DNA from: Pieris napi
Lineage: Eukaryota > Arthropoda > Insecta > Lepidoptera > Pieridae
Reading direction: 5' to 3'
NCBI RefSeq assembly: GCF_905475465.1
Contig: NC_062250.1
Location: 9,818,501-9,882,500, forward strand
Length of the DNA stretch: 64,000 nt
The translations under genes and the position numbers were made by a program. Shown piece by piece: positions 22,276 through 34,473 of the stretch. Each line of letters opens with the position of its first letter. Position 1 is the stretch's first letter. The notes below the pieces were generated by a model. That model made no database searches, had not been told where the DNA came from, and saw only the letters and a list, made by a program, of their open reading frames with translations.

Positions 22276-25200
22276 ATGGTAGTTTTGGAAGGTGATGGAG
22301 ATGCAGCAACTATGACACCCGAAGATGTTGAAAAGTCAGAACCGAAGATAACCAATCCACTTTCGTTAGAAAGTATCCTTTTATTATTCACAATTAAACC
22401 ACCATTTCTAAAAAAGATATCATTATTTCGCTCTTGCATTTGTTAACATTCTATAGCTAAAATTTTAAATGGTTTATATACCCTTTATTCAGCGTTGCTG
22501 AAACAGCTGTATAATCTTAATTTGATTCAAAACATTTGTTATATTATTCTTATATAAATTTAAGGTAACACTTGTTCAGACTACTTGTTAACAGGAACAT
22601 GGAATTAGAAATGAGTTTAATATAAGTTCAGTAATTTATACTATTATTCTATATTAGTTGAACAAAATCCTTAAAGATAATTTACAGTATTCCGCATCAT
22701 CAAAGATGCCCAACAGCAACATGGTCTCCGTCATGGAGATTTTCAGAGATACAGAGGGTTTTGCTCTAGAAGACTAAGACGTTTAAGGAAAGTTCTCAAA
22801 ATACCCCAGGTAATTGTTACTTCTAGATTATATACTTTAATATGTTAGAGCTAATCTTCTGAATCTTAAAACTGTTCTGAATTAAGAAAATATTTTTATG
22901 TTTGAAGATGGCTTTAGTCTATATAACATCCTGTCATTAACTAAATCAACTAAATTAATGCAGTTTACCATTACAGGGAGATAGACGTCATTACCGTAGA
23001 CGTGATGTCACATCCACTCATTTGACATCATCTAATTCTGAAAATCGCCTCTTATGTGTGCCCTTATTACAAGCTGAAAGGGCATGGGCTCATGCTATGC
23101 AACTCAGACAGGAAGCCAATACAGAACCAAGGAAGAAATTTCATCTTATATCTCGCTTGAAGAAGGCATGCTCGCATGCTCATCTGCTTTTGCAGCTCTG
23201 TGAGGTTAGTTCTTATTTTTTGGAATTAATAAGACATTCCTCAGGTAGGAATCTGACCTGAATAGTTTATATTTAAACAGAAGCGTTTGATAGTACTAGT
23301 ACACAATCATGTTATTGATACATCGGCTGAAAAACCTTGGTAGATTCCAAGCAAGTATCAACTACTTGTCTGTTTTAGGAAAGTGGTGTATGTGATGCTC
23401 GTACGCAATTGGAGGCTGGTGCCTATGCAGCATGGTTAAGTGGAGCATTGCTTGTAGAGCTGCAACAGTGGAGACCAGCTGCTGAGAGCCTTAAACGAGC
23501 TCAAATAGTTCTTGAGAACCTTTGTGCTGCTCTACCAGAGGATGAAAGAATTATTTATAAGCAAAAGGTATAATTATTAATTATTTAGGTATTGTAAGAG
23601 TATATTATGTTTTTTTATCAAATTGAAAAAAGGGCCGTTCAAGTATTATGTAAACTATAGGGGGGTCTTTGATTTTCTTCCTTGGTGATTACGTCAACAG
23701 CGAATATAACAACAATGTGTAAAAAATTCAATAATCATTGATTTTTTTACACATATTACCCACCCATTGTCTATGCTTGAAAACGAAATACATTTTTCGC
23801 GGATTCCTACAAAAAGTAATATGTTTATGTACTATTATTTTTGAGAGCTTTACTAACTTCTGCCAGAAGGTGGGGGGTTGGAGGGGATTTGTAAATTGCA
23901 GTGAATCTGCTTACGTAATACTTGAACGGCCGGCCACAAACACTTAATTTTCATAATATGACAAATGTAAAGTACTAACTACTTTGAAATGTTTTTTAAT
24001 ATTAAATTTGAGGAGCATACAACCCAACCACAAAAAATGCCTTATTTGTTAGTCAAAAAAATTGTATTAAATTTAAAATAATATAACAAAATTAAAATCA
24101 TAGGTAGAAGAAATAAACCCAAGTCTCCGTTATTGCGCATATAACATTGGAGACGAATCGGCAGCCGGGGATTTGGTAGCGATGCGTGGACAAGGGCTTA
24201 TTGAGAACTTGGACTCGCTCATGGCTCAAGCCAAGTATGTATATTACCATCTTGTACCATGTTCGTTGTTTACAGCTAGATTTAATAGAACTCTTACAGT
24301 TCTTTAGTTACTTACTAGTATTGGTTGTGTAATAAAAATAAAGTTTAGTAACTTAACAGCTAAAGAATAAAATAAAGTAATTAAAGTTAATTCGATATAT
24401 TGTTTGTGATATTGAAATATTTGTTATTTTTGTATTAGGTCACTTGAGTAAGTAAAGTCAATTTGGTATAAATTACTAATACAGAGATTCTCCTATTCCA
24501 CTGTCTCAAAGTTGTCACTTTAGTGCAATATGGGAAGTATTACGTCACGCACTTTTTGGTGATTATTGACCCCCACCCCCATGTAACGTTTTTCTGTACC
24601 CAATTTCAGTACTGAACCCAGGTATAGTAAAACGTTTCGTGACCACCTAGTGACTCTTTATACTTAAAAGTTACCATAATGTGGTGTTAAGTACTGGAAA
24701 GTCGAAAATAATACAGTGAAACTTGGTTAAGTGGGACCTGGATAAGTGAGAAACCTCCATAACTGGAACTCATGCTGAGGTCCCAACACTTTGGCACTGA
24801 ATTACCTCTGTTAGTGGGACGAGGTAAGCCTCTATATCTGGGATTTGGTCTTTCGATTTATCATCATAGTTACCTCTATAAGTGAGACATCGAGTAAATT
24901 TTATATGCATAAACCTCTGTAACTGAGACCTTGAGGTTTTCCCTGACCAAACCTCCCTCTGGAACCCTCTATAAATGAGACAGATATTTATTGATACCTG
25001 TATATCTGAGACACTGGGTAAGTGGAATACCTCTATAAGTGAAACGACATTGCAGGTCCCTTGATGTCTCACTTAACCAGGTTTCACTGTATTAACAATA
25101 ACGCGTAATTCAATCCCCGCCCCGCTTCGTAACGTTTTATAAGAGGACCCCCCCTCCCAAAATTTGTTACGTAATACGCTCCCATACCCATCTTTTTAGT

Positions 25201-26323
25201 AGTCCATCTCATGGTAATTTGAACTAATCTTGACTCTTCTAAAACAGGCCTAATAATAAATAAATCATCACTCAATTTGGTCTCATTAACTACCTGTCTC
25301 CATTTCAGAGAGTCACGCTCTGGTGTAATGCATGAAGTAGAATGGCGCGGACGACGAGTCACCGTTCGTCCCGAGAAAGTTCGTCTCTTTCTGATAGCTC
25401 TTCAAGACATGGACAAATCCATCGCCAACGCCACCACGGCTCAAGCCAAGATCGACATCCTTGAGAACATCCTAATGGATTGCAAGGACGCCATTTCGGC
25501 CATCAAAGACGAAATCAAGAACGATCCCAAACTAAAAACCGCTTCCGAAACCCAAATGTCCAGCATCAACTATCTTCTCTCCTACTTGATGTATCTCCGT
25601 CTCGCTCGCACTATCGAGAGGAACAACCTCATGATCCAACAGGCTGAAGAAGCCAGAAAGAATAACGCTCCAATTGATGGAAAGAAGGTCCGTCCTCAGG
25701 ATTTGACAAGGCTCTACGAAATCATCCTCCAGAACTACACTGAACTCCAGCAATTACCAGGCTTCGAAAACGATAGCGCATACCAACAGGAGATCGAGAC
25801 TCAAGTCAAAGCCTATAAGGCCTTCCGCTGTTATTACATAGCTCAAGTTTTGACTGGACTCAGGCGTTTCAGGGAAGCTCTCGCTATGTTGGAGAGATGC
25901 AGCAGCTACACCGCAGACTCGATCAAGAACAAGCATCAAGAGAAGCAAATATTGGAAAAGCTACGCGTTCTGGAGAAGGATATTGAGAGCTGCAAGTTCG
26001 AAGTCCATGCGGATTCAGTTCTAGAAGACGAGGAAGATGAGGACAAGTACGTAGGAAAAGCATACAAGGACAAGAAGCCGTTGGTCGATCGTTTGGATGA
26101 TTATCGTGAGGACACGCAAGTTCTTACAAAAAATCCAAACATATACAAACTGCCTCCTCCGATGGAAGCTGTTCCATGTAAACCGCTCTTCTTTGACCTC
26201 GCGTGTAACTTCATAGAGTTCCCCAATTTGGACGATAAAACCGGAGTAGCCAATAAAAAACAAGGGGCTGGTATCACTGGCTTGGTCAAAGGTTTTCTGG
26301 GATGGGGTAAGGGCGGTCAGTGA
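22276..26323 (+). CDS. Srp68: Signal recognition particle subunit SRP68 (complete copy)
   Basis: Six exons (22276-22372, 22688-22809, 22977-23204, 23379-23567, 24104-24234 and 25309-26323) join in phase to give 593 residues, near the roughly 600 of other animals. After an acidic N-terminus comes the RNA-binding block IKDAQQQHGLRHGDFQRYRG, CSRRLRRLRKVLK and RRHYRRRDV. Helical repeat sequence follows (ERAWAHAMQLRQEA, KKACSHAHLLLQLCE, EVEWRGRRVTVRPEKV), then the C-terminal SRP72-binding part ending LVKGFLGWGKGGQ. SRP68 binds SRP RNA and pairs with SRP72 in the particle that targets nascent secretory proteins to the ER. Exons 3-6 recur at 35927-39295. Introns 4 and 5 are loaded with MITEs. ATG 22276 is the first in frame with the conserved N-terminus. 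Confidence 0.93.
23632..23932. mobile_element. MITE, GGGCCGTTCAAG ends, SRP68 intron 4
   Basis: The left end GGGCCGTTCAAGTATTATGT and the right end TTACGTAATACTTGAACGGCC are inverted copies. It is related to the GGGAGCGTTCAAG family at 29767-30051. The core contains GTGATTACGTCAACAG and ACACATATTACCCACCCATT. The duplicate is at 36595-36903. Confidence 0.75.
24532..25183. mobile_element. Harbinger-like MITE, host of a nested element, SRP68 intron 5
   Basis: The ends GGGAAGTATTACGTCACGC and GTTACGTAATACGCTCCC are inverted relatives of the GGGAGCGTTCAAGTATTACG family. The internal sequence (CCCATGTAACGTTTTTCTGT, AAAACGTTTCG, GACCACCTAGTGACTC) matches the element at 29767-30051 in reverse. It is split by the 376-bp element at 24714-25089. 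Copy: 37504-38155. Confidence 0.7.
24714..25089. mobile_element. pogo/Tc1-mariner-type MITE with internal CCTCTATAAGTGAGAC repeats
   Basis: TA dinucleotides flank inverted ends CAGTGAAAC(C/T)TGGTTAAGTG. Inside, a degenerate unit of the form CCTCTATAAGTGAGAC appears about eight times in irregular spacing. The TA target and CAGT..AACC start point to the pogo/Tigger branch (inference). It sits inside another MITE. The 100-codon frame across it is fortuitous. Copy: 37686-38061. Confidence 0.75.
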
Positions 26324-26741
26324 GTGTCACAATTAAAACAAATGCATATGCTTGCTCGTTTTATTTAACCTGTCAATCATTTTCATGATACCAATACGAC
26401 TAACACGAAATTAAGTTCCAAAGTTATAAAAATAGTTAATTTAAACAATATTCTACATTTGTAGCGATCACATTCATCTTATAACTGCGATCTTTATATA
26501 CATTTCTACTTAAAGAGTTATAAGCGACAAATATGGTACAATAACAAAAATAAAAAACTCAAAACTATCTTAATGTTAGAAATGGAGAGATTTTAAGCGT
26601 AAGCACCTAAATCTTCCAATAAATATCTGAGTTTGAACACAAGTCACTGACCCTACGAGCACTTACTAATAACATTTTACTATTTCTTTAAATTCATAAT
26701 TGAAAATTTTCAAAGCCTCTTACCATTATTACACGTCACTA

Positions 26742-26974
26742 GAATGATAACCTCGTATGTCTAAAAACCATTTATTTTTTATGCTAAGACACTTATGTCA
26801 TTTAACTGGTATAATTATGAAGTAAGGACTTATTTATGTTATTAATAAATAAGTCCTTTTTATCCAAAACTGTGGACAAAAACACATAATAATATTTTAA
26901 CGAACATTGACGAAATGAAACATTTTTTCGTTTCCTGTAATGTTTGGTTCTCTGGACATACGAGGTTATCATTC
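26742..26974. mobile_element. TA-flanked MITE with 20-bp inverted ends
   Basis: The left end GAATGATAACCTCGTATGTC (26742-26761) is exactly complementary to the right end, and TA lies directly outside both. A further perfect hairpin (AAGGACTTATTTAT / ATAAATAAGTCCTT) sits near the middle at about 26823-26859. It lies in the 3' intergenic space between SRP68 and Znf598. Copy: 39714-39946. Tc1/mariner-type by target site. Confidence 0.78.
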
Positions 26975-28158
26975 TACAGCGACGAAAATTTGAATTTGTA
27001 TTAAAGTCTGTTGAATATTTAAATGTATTTTAAAATACAGGAACTGAGTAATATTGTATCAGTCTTGCTTTGACAGCTGCTCTTTATATTGAATCATATG
27101 CGAAAATAGATTTTACATATCAAATAATTTACTTTTATTGAGCAGGTACTGAGAATATTCATACATTCCAGTAGCAATAAAATTCCGAATACTGATGCAA
27201 CGAATATAAATTTATACCTTAACGCAACCCAAATTACGGTTTGGCTGTGCACCGTTCACTTGCACCGACGCACTACTGTAGTAAAAAGGTTTTTGATGAC
27301 GAAGTTATTGAAAGACCGATAAGACAGCTAGAAGAACCTGTACCATCGGCGTAGAGGAATTTGGCAAGCATGCCAAGAAATTATTAAAGAGGCGGGATTG
27401 TAAGAACCAATTTCAATCTTTTCCGGTTGGTTTTTTTATTTTTTTCATTGAAATGTTATGAAGGAACAATACCAAGATTCTGCTGATACATTGGTTCTCT
27501 GGCTTAAAAAAAATTTCTTAAACTAATGAACGAATTATTTTCTATAACATAGATTGTGGTAATTTGGGTGTCGTGTCGACTCTATAATAAAAGTAAAGTT
27601 AATCAGTGGCGCTACAACCTTTTTAGGTCTGGGGTCTAATGGGGGAATATAGAATATTTCAGAATCATTTGTCAATCTTATAGAATGTGTAAGACAAATT
27701 CAGTTACATGGGAAAGAAATTAAAAACTAATATTTTTTATCGGTATTGATATACGGAAATATTAAAGAAAAATTGCTTACTTATAAAATTCTTCACTTCG
27801 TTATAGTTCAAGTTATTTGAAACTATACGTATGTAAAATACGCAATATACGTTGTATGCATATTATCTATTAAAATTGTATGTTAAAATTATTAAATTGG
27901 CCTAAAGGTCTAGATACCAGGCCATAAACTCCAAAAAAAAAAAAACAAATTTATTAAATTCGTGTAACAAAAATGTCACTGTGAAAATTATTCAAATCAT
28001 CATAGTCAATTGTCAGAGCTGTTGTGGTCTATAGAATAAATTATCTGTTTAGAATTTTTTAACTACTTTCCACCGTTTCAAACAACCGGGTTTTCGTACT
28101 AAGAAAATCTGTCAAAATTTCAAACAATTGCTGAATTGGGTCAGTGACTATTATTAAA
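26975..28158. other. Intergenic space between convergent SRP68 and Znf598
   Basis: It holds a SINE 3'-end fragment in reverse at about 27604-27645 (CAGTGGCGCTACAACC) and the short dispersed repeat at 27896-27945. No gene is supported. The corresponding right copy is 39947-41130. Confidence 0.5.
27896..27945 (-). repeat. Short dispersed repeat, reverse copy
   Basis: Reverse of the unit at 11931-11977 (AAATTGGCCTAAAGGTCTAG, ATACCAGGCCATAAACTCCA, A run). Right-duplication copy at 40868-40917. Confidence 0.6.
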
Positions 28159-28497
28159 TTAACGAGGGGCCAATGGCGGCCAATGCGCTGTATCGTGAGC
28201 AATAGAATCAGCCCGCGCGATAACTTGACCACAAGTCGAGCAAACGTCAAGAGACGGAATACTTTTTCCCACGATTATTTCTTGCTGCTTACCAATATCT
28301 GGCAACAGGGCAACTAATTCTGGGAGCAGATCATCCAATTTGTTCCCCAAAGCTATTTTACAATGCTCATAGAACTCTTCGGCAGTTGTAATGTTATCGC
28401 GGAACGCTCTCGATGCAACCTAAAAAAGAAAACATGAGTAGTAATTTCACCTACGAATTAATATTATAAATAAAGCCTTACAAATTATAACACTGCT

Positions 28498-28698
28498 CTG
28501 CGATTCTGTAACTCACTTTTCGAACTCACACAGCGGTTTTCGCATCGGCGGCATCGGCATTCTAATAAACAATAAACTACAAGCTCCCACCTTTTCAGAA
28601 TGCCAAATCATAAAATGACTGCTTCACGATTGATTTGAGAGCGACCGCCGATGCGAAAACCGCTGTGTGAGTTCGAAAAGTGAGTTACAGAATCGCAG
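28498..28698. mobile_element. MITE with about 50-bp inverted repeats, Znf598 intron
   Basis: The left arm, CTGCGATTCTGTAACTCAC then CACAGCGGTTTTCGCATCGGC, pairs with the right arm GCCGATGCGAAAACCGCTGTG then GTGAGTTACAGAATCGCAG. The loop is about 95 bp. No clear target duplication is seen. Copy: 41470-41670. Confidence 0.75.
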
Positions 28699-29449
28699 GG
28701 CTGTAGAGGATTTTTATAGATAAAAACAACAATATTTGTTGCCACCGTATTTATATATACTATTGCTGGCAATGCCTCGGGCGCGGACGAACTTACTCAG
28801 AGCAGCACCATTTACGCGTGTTTTGTGCACCCTAAACACTATTGCTTGTGAGACGCATATATGTATTTAGTTATAATTAGTTATAAAATGGTTTAGGTTT
28901 TAAGTTTTTACTTGTTATGTTTATATTATGTTTTTAGTTTAGTTTTCTATTGTATTAGTATTAAGTTACTGTAAAAATAGGAAAAAAGGAAAATAAATAA
29001 ATAAAAATAAATATTAATTTGAATTAATGAATCCAATAAATATAAGAAAGATATTCACTATTGTTCCATGTGCCTCGTACGAACACGAATTATCTGCGTA
29101 ATTCGCAAATATTTTGGATTTTAGCTAACAACAATACAATTTATGAAGAAGAAGCCATTTTCTATCTTACCAAAGAGGGAAGGCAATTTTTTTTTAATAG
29201 AAGCGGGAAGACTGACTTTATTTAGCAGTAGTAATAATTTAGTGTTTTTTAAAACAATAAGTTGTCGTTTGTTTTATGTTTAATTTCTGTTTTCTTTATC
29301 TATTGTTTTAATGGACTTATGTTTTCTATTTCATATATTCTATTTAGTAATGTAATCTGCTTTGGATTTATATATTGATTAGTTTTTTCTTTTATAATAT
29401 AGATAACTGTAACTGTAAGATTACTTATAAATAAATAAATAATAATATG

Positions 29450-30075
29450 TCATACTCGTGAACGGGTGCTACTTGTGGTGACTGGTCGGACTTGAATTCG
29501 TGTATGCGGTGATGTTAGTTATTTCGACTATGTATAACTATTAATTAGTTAAGATGTCTTGTGGAACATGGTGTAATGGTTGCAGCTCCTTACAAACATT
29601 GTGAAAAACAAAGAAACTTGGCGATTAAAAAGAGTGGCGGAGAGTTTATTGCCAGTTCGTCTCTTCAGTTCTACGCCCTTGATTTGAGAACTGACAGTAA
29701 ATATAAAATTAATAGCATTTCATATATATTTCTTTTTTGACGTTCATAAGTGTACATTGTGTTAGGGAGCGTTCAAGTATTACGTAACGAATTTTGAGGG
29801 GGGAGGGGGGAGGGGCTTTTGTAAAGCGTTACGATGCGGGGCAGGGATAGAATTATGCGTTATTTTTAATATTATTTTCGACTTTCTAGTACTTTACACC
29901 ACATAATGGTAACTTTTAGGTATAAAGAGTCACTAGGTGGTAACGAAACGTTTTACTATACTTGGGTACAGAAAAACGTTACGGCGCGTTACATGGGAGG
30001 GGGGTGTCAATAAGCTTCAAAAATTGCGTGACGTAATACTTGAACGCTCCCTTACCTATATGAATAAATGATTTT
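29450..30075 (+). repeat. LINE 3'-UTR copy interrupted by a MITE
   Basis: It matches the 3' UTR of the 9844-11670 LINE from CATACTCGTGAACGGGTGCT through AAAAAGAGTGGCGGAGAG to GTGTTA, then after the MITE at 29767-30051 resumes TTACCTATATGAATAAATGA. It lies antisense in a Znf598 intron and runs up to the next exon's donor. Copy: 42422-43047. Confidence 0.78.
29767..30051. mobile_element. Harbinger-like MITE with TTA target duplication
   Basis: The ends GGGAGCGTTCAAGTATTACG and CGTAATACTTGAACGCTCCC are exact inverted copies. TTA directly abuts both sides (29764-29766, 30052-30054). Removing the element and one TTA restores the LINE tail GTGTTACCTATATG seen at 16823-16990. The TWA target is the PIF/Harbinger hallmark. 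Copy: 42739-43023. Confidence 0.82.
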
Positions 30076-30914
30076 GATTACCTTAAAATCCTCCACCGCC
30101 GCAGCTGTACCCAGTGCAGCGGCGAAATTCTTAACCAAAGCCCTGTTTCGGTTCTCAAAATCCAAAGGCGGTATGTACTTGTGCACCGGCGCCGGAAACG
30201 TTTGACCAGACGAATTCGTAAACGTCATATCACACGCTTGACGCTTCTTGAATCCTGGAGGCACTCCATTCACTTTACTAACCACTTTACTGATCGGCAC
30301 ATTCACTTTAACACTTTTATTCACACTTGGTTCTCTTGGATTTAACGAGGGAAACTCTTGCGCCTTTAGTGCGAAGTCCCCGCTCCGCGATTCTGTAGCT
30401 TTTTCTTTTTTATCAACTATCACTTTTCTATCCGGTTCAACTGTTGTCTTAATTTTTTTATCACCTTCACCGCTATTGTTATTATTATTAACACTGGCAA
30501 TTATAAATTCGTCCGGTACACCGTTGACTGGTTCCATATCTTTCTTTTTCTTCTTCTTTTTGTCATTTTGTGTCGGAACGGGTTGAGTGGGAGTTTTCTT
30601 TTTAGACTTCGCGTTGAGGGTAGGAAAATCAGCTACTGGATTGAAAGTTTTTACTGGTTCTGGAACACGTTTAGGTTTTTCTTTCGGTTTGGATACGGTA
30701 ATCCATTGCGGTGGAGAAGTGGGTGCCGAAGAAGATGGTAGAGCTGGAAACGCTTCGGTATTTAAAGACTGTTTCTTCGGTTGCCTTGGTTTCGTGGCCT
30801 TCATGGACTGCATTTCTTCACTATTTATAAGGGTAACCTAAAAGATTGAAAATATTATTTATATACATCCCGTTTTCGAGATACTGATAACCGAAATTGA
30901 ATAATACGTAGAAT

Positions 30915-31217
30915 CAGTGGCGTAACTATACCATCTGGGGCCCGTGGCAAATCTTCTTTTGATGGGTAAAAATCGTCACGTTAGTTTAATTTTAATAAAC
31001 TTCGAGATTTTCAGCGTACTCAATTACACGTTATATCCCACTAATGGCCATAGGCCTCCTCCCTTAGGCAAGAGGAAATGGTCTGTAGTCCCCACGCTAG
31101 CCCAATGCGTATTGGAGACTTCACATTCATCCATAGAACATTATATCTCTTGGGCAGGGGCCCTCTTGGGTCGGGGGCCCGTGGCATTATGCCAGCCCTG
31201 CTATTGTTACGCCACTG
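30915..31217. mobile_element. hAT-type non-autonomous element with 8-bp target duplication
   Basis: The inverted ends CAGTGGCGTAAC and GTTACGCCACTG are flanked on both sides by CGTAGAAT (30907-30914 and 31218-31225). An 8-bp duplication with a CAGTGGCGTA start is typical of hAT elements. The core carries GGCCATAGGCCTCCTCCC. It lies in a Znf598 intron. Copy: 43887-44189. Confidence 0.85.
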
Positions 31218-31593
31218 CGTAGAATGGAATAGTTATAGTGACAATTAAAACTTGTACGGATGTAAATAAACATACAGTTTGTATAGAACTTGTATAGTAA
31301 AGCAAATTTATAAATCTCCTAGAAACTAAAAGTATCGTATTACGAATACTTCTATCTGGAAATAATCTTAATTTCAATGTGAATTTTCCACTAATATATT
31401 ACTATTAAAATAAATGTATTACATACAACATACCTTAGCAGGTTGGACGGTTCCAGCACCAATACTTGGATGATCATCCTTAGGAACGGAGAGTGAAGGA
31501 AAGTCTTCATCAAAGAGCGGCTTCTTTGGTATCGTAATACGATTCCCTGAAGTCTGAGTCAACCTGAAGTTGCTGGCGCTTGCCGGTTGACTA

Positions 31594-31747
31594 TGCACTT
31601 GTATGGACACTGACGGTTGCTTTGCTGTATAAAGTTCATCTATATGAAAATCTATACTAGGTGTTGACCATGCACTTATATGGACACTGACGGTTGCTTT
31701 GCTGTATAAAGTTCATCTATATGAAAATCTATACTAGGTGTGGACTG
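31594..31747. repeat. 77-bp tandem duplication over a Znf598 splice acceptor
   Basis: The text from TGCACTT through GTTGCTTTGCTGTATAAAG to CTATACTAGGTGT occurs at 31594 and again at 31671. Each copy contains the acceptor TATACAG and the start of the exon. Copy: 44566-44719. Confidence 0.8.
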
Positions 31748-31768
31748 CGACTGCGTGGAAACGGGAAA

Positions 31769-32230
31769 CTCAAACTCAAAATATCTTTATTCAAGTGGGT
31801 AACCAAGTACACTTTTGAATTGTCAAGTTAAATTAATCGTAAATTTACATTTACTACCAGTTCGCATGTCAAGGGCGTAGAGCGGGTAAGAAGAACTGGC
31901 AAGAAACTTTCCGCCACTCTTTTAAATCGCCAAGTATTGTCATACAAATTGATTGAACTGGAGCAAATCAATCCCAAGGATTAGGATCATTTAAGTATTT
32001 CTCAAATTTATAAAACGCTTTATTGATTAATTTCGGTTTAACGAGGGCTTTGAATTTATTTAGTGATAATACTCTAATTTCTCTTGGGAGTTTGTTGTAA
32101 AAACGAATACAATTTCCATATAAGGAGTGGTTTATTGGTCGTACACTCAAATTAGTTCTATTTCGCGTATTATACTGGTGAAAGTCACCATTTGTTTTAA
32201 AATATATAATACACTCAGCAAACATGTGCT
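31769..32230 (-). pseudogene. LINE RT C-terminal tail and 3' UTR, minus strand
   Basis: The frame 31968-32225 (ending LNDPNPWD) aligns with the C-terminus of the RT at 9847-10926: QYNTRNRTN versus NYSTRNRDK, CIRFYNKLPREI versus CIRFFNKIPSEI, and KYLNDPNPW versus EYLNDPSAW. The 3' UTR includes CTCTTTTAAATCGCC in reverse and a TTTGAG tail. It is 5'-truncated. It lies in a Znf598 intron in the gene's sense. Copy: 44741-45202. Confidence 0.8.
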
Positions 32231-32403
32231 GCTAGTATAAGAATTGGTTCAGTAGTTTTAGAGATTACTTTAATATACAATTAAATTACTCTATTACAAT
32301 TAGTATTTGTGATAACAATCAAAAATTTAGTTACTAGGGATTCAAGGACTAGAACCCTTAGCTATTTAGAAAGAAGATTTTGGTTTTTAAATAGTCCATA
32401 CAT

Positions 32404-32632
32404 ATCTTTATATATATAATTCTTCTGTAAGTGTGTATGTCACTGAACTTCTCTCAAACGACTGGACCGATTTTGATGAAATTTTTTGTGTGTGTTCAAG
32501 GGGATCTGGGAATGGTTTAGATTCACAAATCAGCCCGGCAGGTGGCGCTGCAGTCGGTACTTTCATACTTTGCTTTACTAATCGCTTAAAATATCATGCA
32601 GGACAACGTCTGTCGGGTCCACTAGTTCCAAT
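32404..32632 (+). repeat. Dispersed repeat (CTGGACCGATTTTGATGAAA type)
   Basis: It is nearly identical to 53748-53970 in asp intron 3 and is duplicated at 45376-45604. Key phrases are CTCTCAAACGACTGGACC, GTTCAAGGGGATCTGGGA and GGTGGCGCTGCAGTCGG. It occurs in introns of two genes. A superfamily is not assigned. The short frame it carries is part of the repeat, not a gene. Confidence 0.7.
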
Positions 32633-34473
32633 ATATATTACAAAAAAAATCGTATTGAAGCTGTCAAAAACCAATAATATTTATAACATACTTTTTGAAT
32701 AGTTCTATATACAATAAGTATATGTTAACTTTGAATCAACCAAACCTAAATAAAAAAAATATATCTTACAATTTCTGAGTACAGCAGAGGCTACCGGCCC
32801 GTTGCTTTTAGATACGGGCGCACGTGATGTTCCAGATCCGGATCCGTCCAATGCTGGGAAATTTCGCTCCGTCCGAGCCAGCCCATCAGCACCTAATAAA
32901 AATTTACTCTCAGTGCTAAGTATGACTCCCGTAAGTCAGAAACTTAGCGCTAAACTCAAATCAACCTTAAACTGAACGCATACTAAAGTCCCCTTGTGAA
33001 TCTAGTATCTTAAAACGTTTAATCATATTTCATTGATTTTGTATCGACATCAAAAATTTAAAGTACAGGCAGTCCTCGTACTTACTGCATGTTAGGTTCT
33101 CGAAATATGCGACGTAAATCGTCGAACTACGTAAGTCGAGACATATTTTTTCGTATGTTTACATGTAAAACTCAAGGGTTAGGTTCCACACGGATTCGAA
33201 ATATAAAAAAAAAACTGCATTTATACCAAAGGATATACAATACATACTTTATTATCAAAAGTAATTTCTTAAAATAATTATTTATGAACTTATGAAATTG
33301 CTATCATATAGATCTTGGTAACACTGATAGGCTGCAAAAATTTTGTTATTAACGTTTCTTTAAAAAATTTCATGGCATTATCCAAATTTGTACAAGACAA
33401 GTGAATTCTCCTATGCCGGAAATCGAAACAAATGACGTATGCTTGAGGAATAGTGTCAAAACATTGTTCGACGTAACATGAAACGACGTAAGTCGTGGAC
33501 TGTATTCTAATTCCAAAACAATGCTAAAAAGCATTTCCGAAGGTTCTTCTTTTACGCTTTACCAGTCTTAGTCTCCTTACTTCACCTTATAATAATTATT
33601 AATAAATATTCAATCGGCTAAACCACATATAAAATGCAGTTTTTTATTTGTATAATTTTATTTGAAAAATATTGTCTATTATTACCATCTATCCATTTGA
33701 ATGCATGTAAAATTATTTTGTAATTAAAATCATTGCAAGCGATTGTGAATATAAAACCGGTATTCTCTATACCTCAAAGTCTCTTTATTGCCTTTTTGAG
33801 AATTTATTGTACAATTTCACCATCACAACTTGACATAAAAGCAATTGGGGCAAAAATAGTTTCTTTTTTTTATTTCTTGACAGCCATTAACATACAATCT
33901 TAGTTAACAAACTCTTTGGTGATTTACTAACAATATCCGCATTCCAAATTCAAATAATTTCTAAACCCTAGCTTTTTGAATAGATAAAAACACACTGTTA
34001 CTATTAATAGATTATACCTTTATAGAGCCTCGAAGGAGCACCTAAGAGGTTAGGCGGGGCTGGCGCAGCAGCAGACAATCGTGGAAACTGTTCATCGCTG
34101 GCTGGGTCAATTCGAGGTGCTGGAGCCGCTGGAGGTGGGGACGGTGAGCGTTCTATACGCTCTCTGTAATATTCATTATCATATTTTGTAAAGGCAGAAT
34201 GGAAAAATAGGCCAAAAATAATCAAATCGACTATATTTTATCATAGTGTCTTATTTTGATACCAAACATCTGTAATTTTTAAGAATGTTTTTTTATCGCG
34301 AAACGCTCCAAGGTTCTCAAAGCTATGCTTTTTTTATTGACACATTTTAAACACAAACCTGAATTATTTAGTCAAAAAACAAACCCCAGCTGCAAGGTTA
34401 ACTATGTTTATCTTTTCTTTAGTAACCGACAAGAATTGACCATAGATAGTGTCGGAGTAGGTAACAATAATTT

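Noticed and set aside
24770..25072. 100-codon minus-strand frame (and its copy at 37742-38044)
   Set aside because: It lies wholly inside the pogo-like MITE and follows its internal repeat units. It does not resemble a protein.
30248..30841. Plus-strand frames of 112 and 84 codons opposite a Znf598 exon (and copies)
   Set aside because: They are antisense shadows of the large Znf598 exon, whose own frame has family motifs and correct splice phases.
32433..32702. 89-codon frame (also 45405-45674, and 60 codons at 53776)
   Set aside because: It is carried by a dispersed repeat found in introns of two genes, and has no domain signature.
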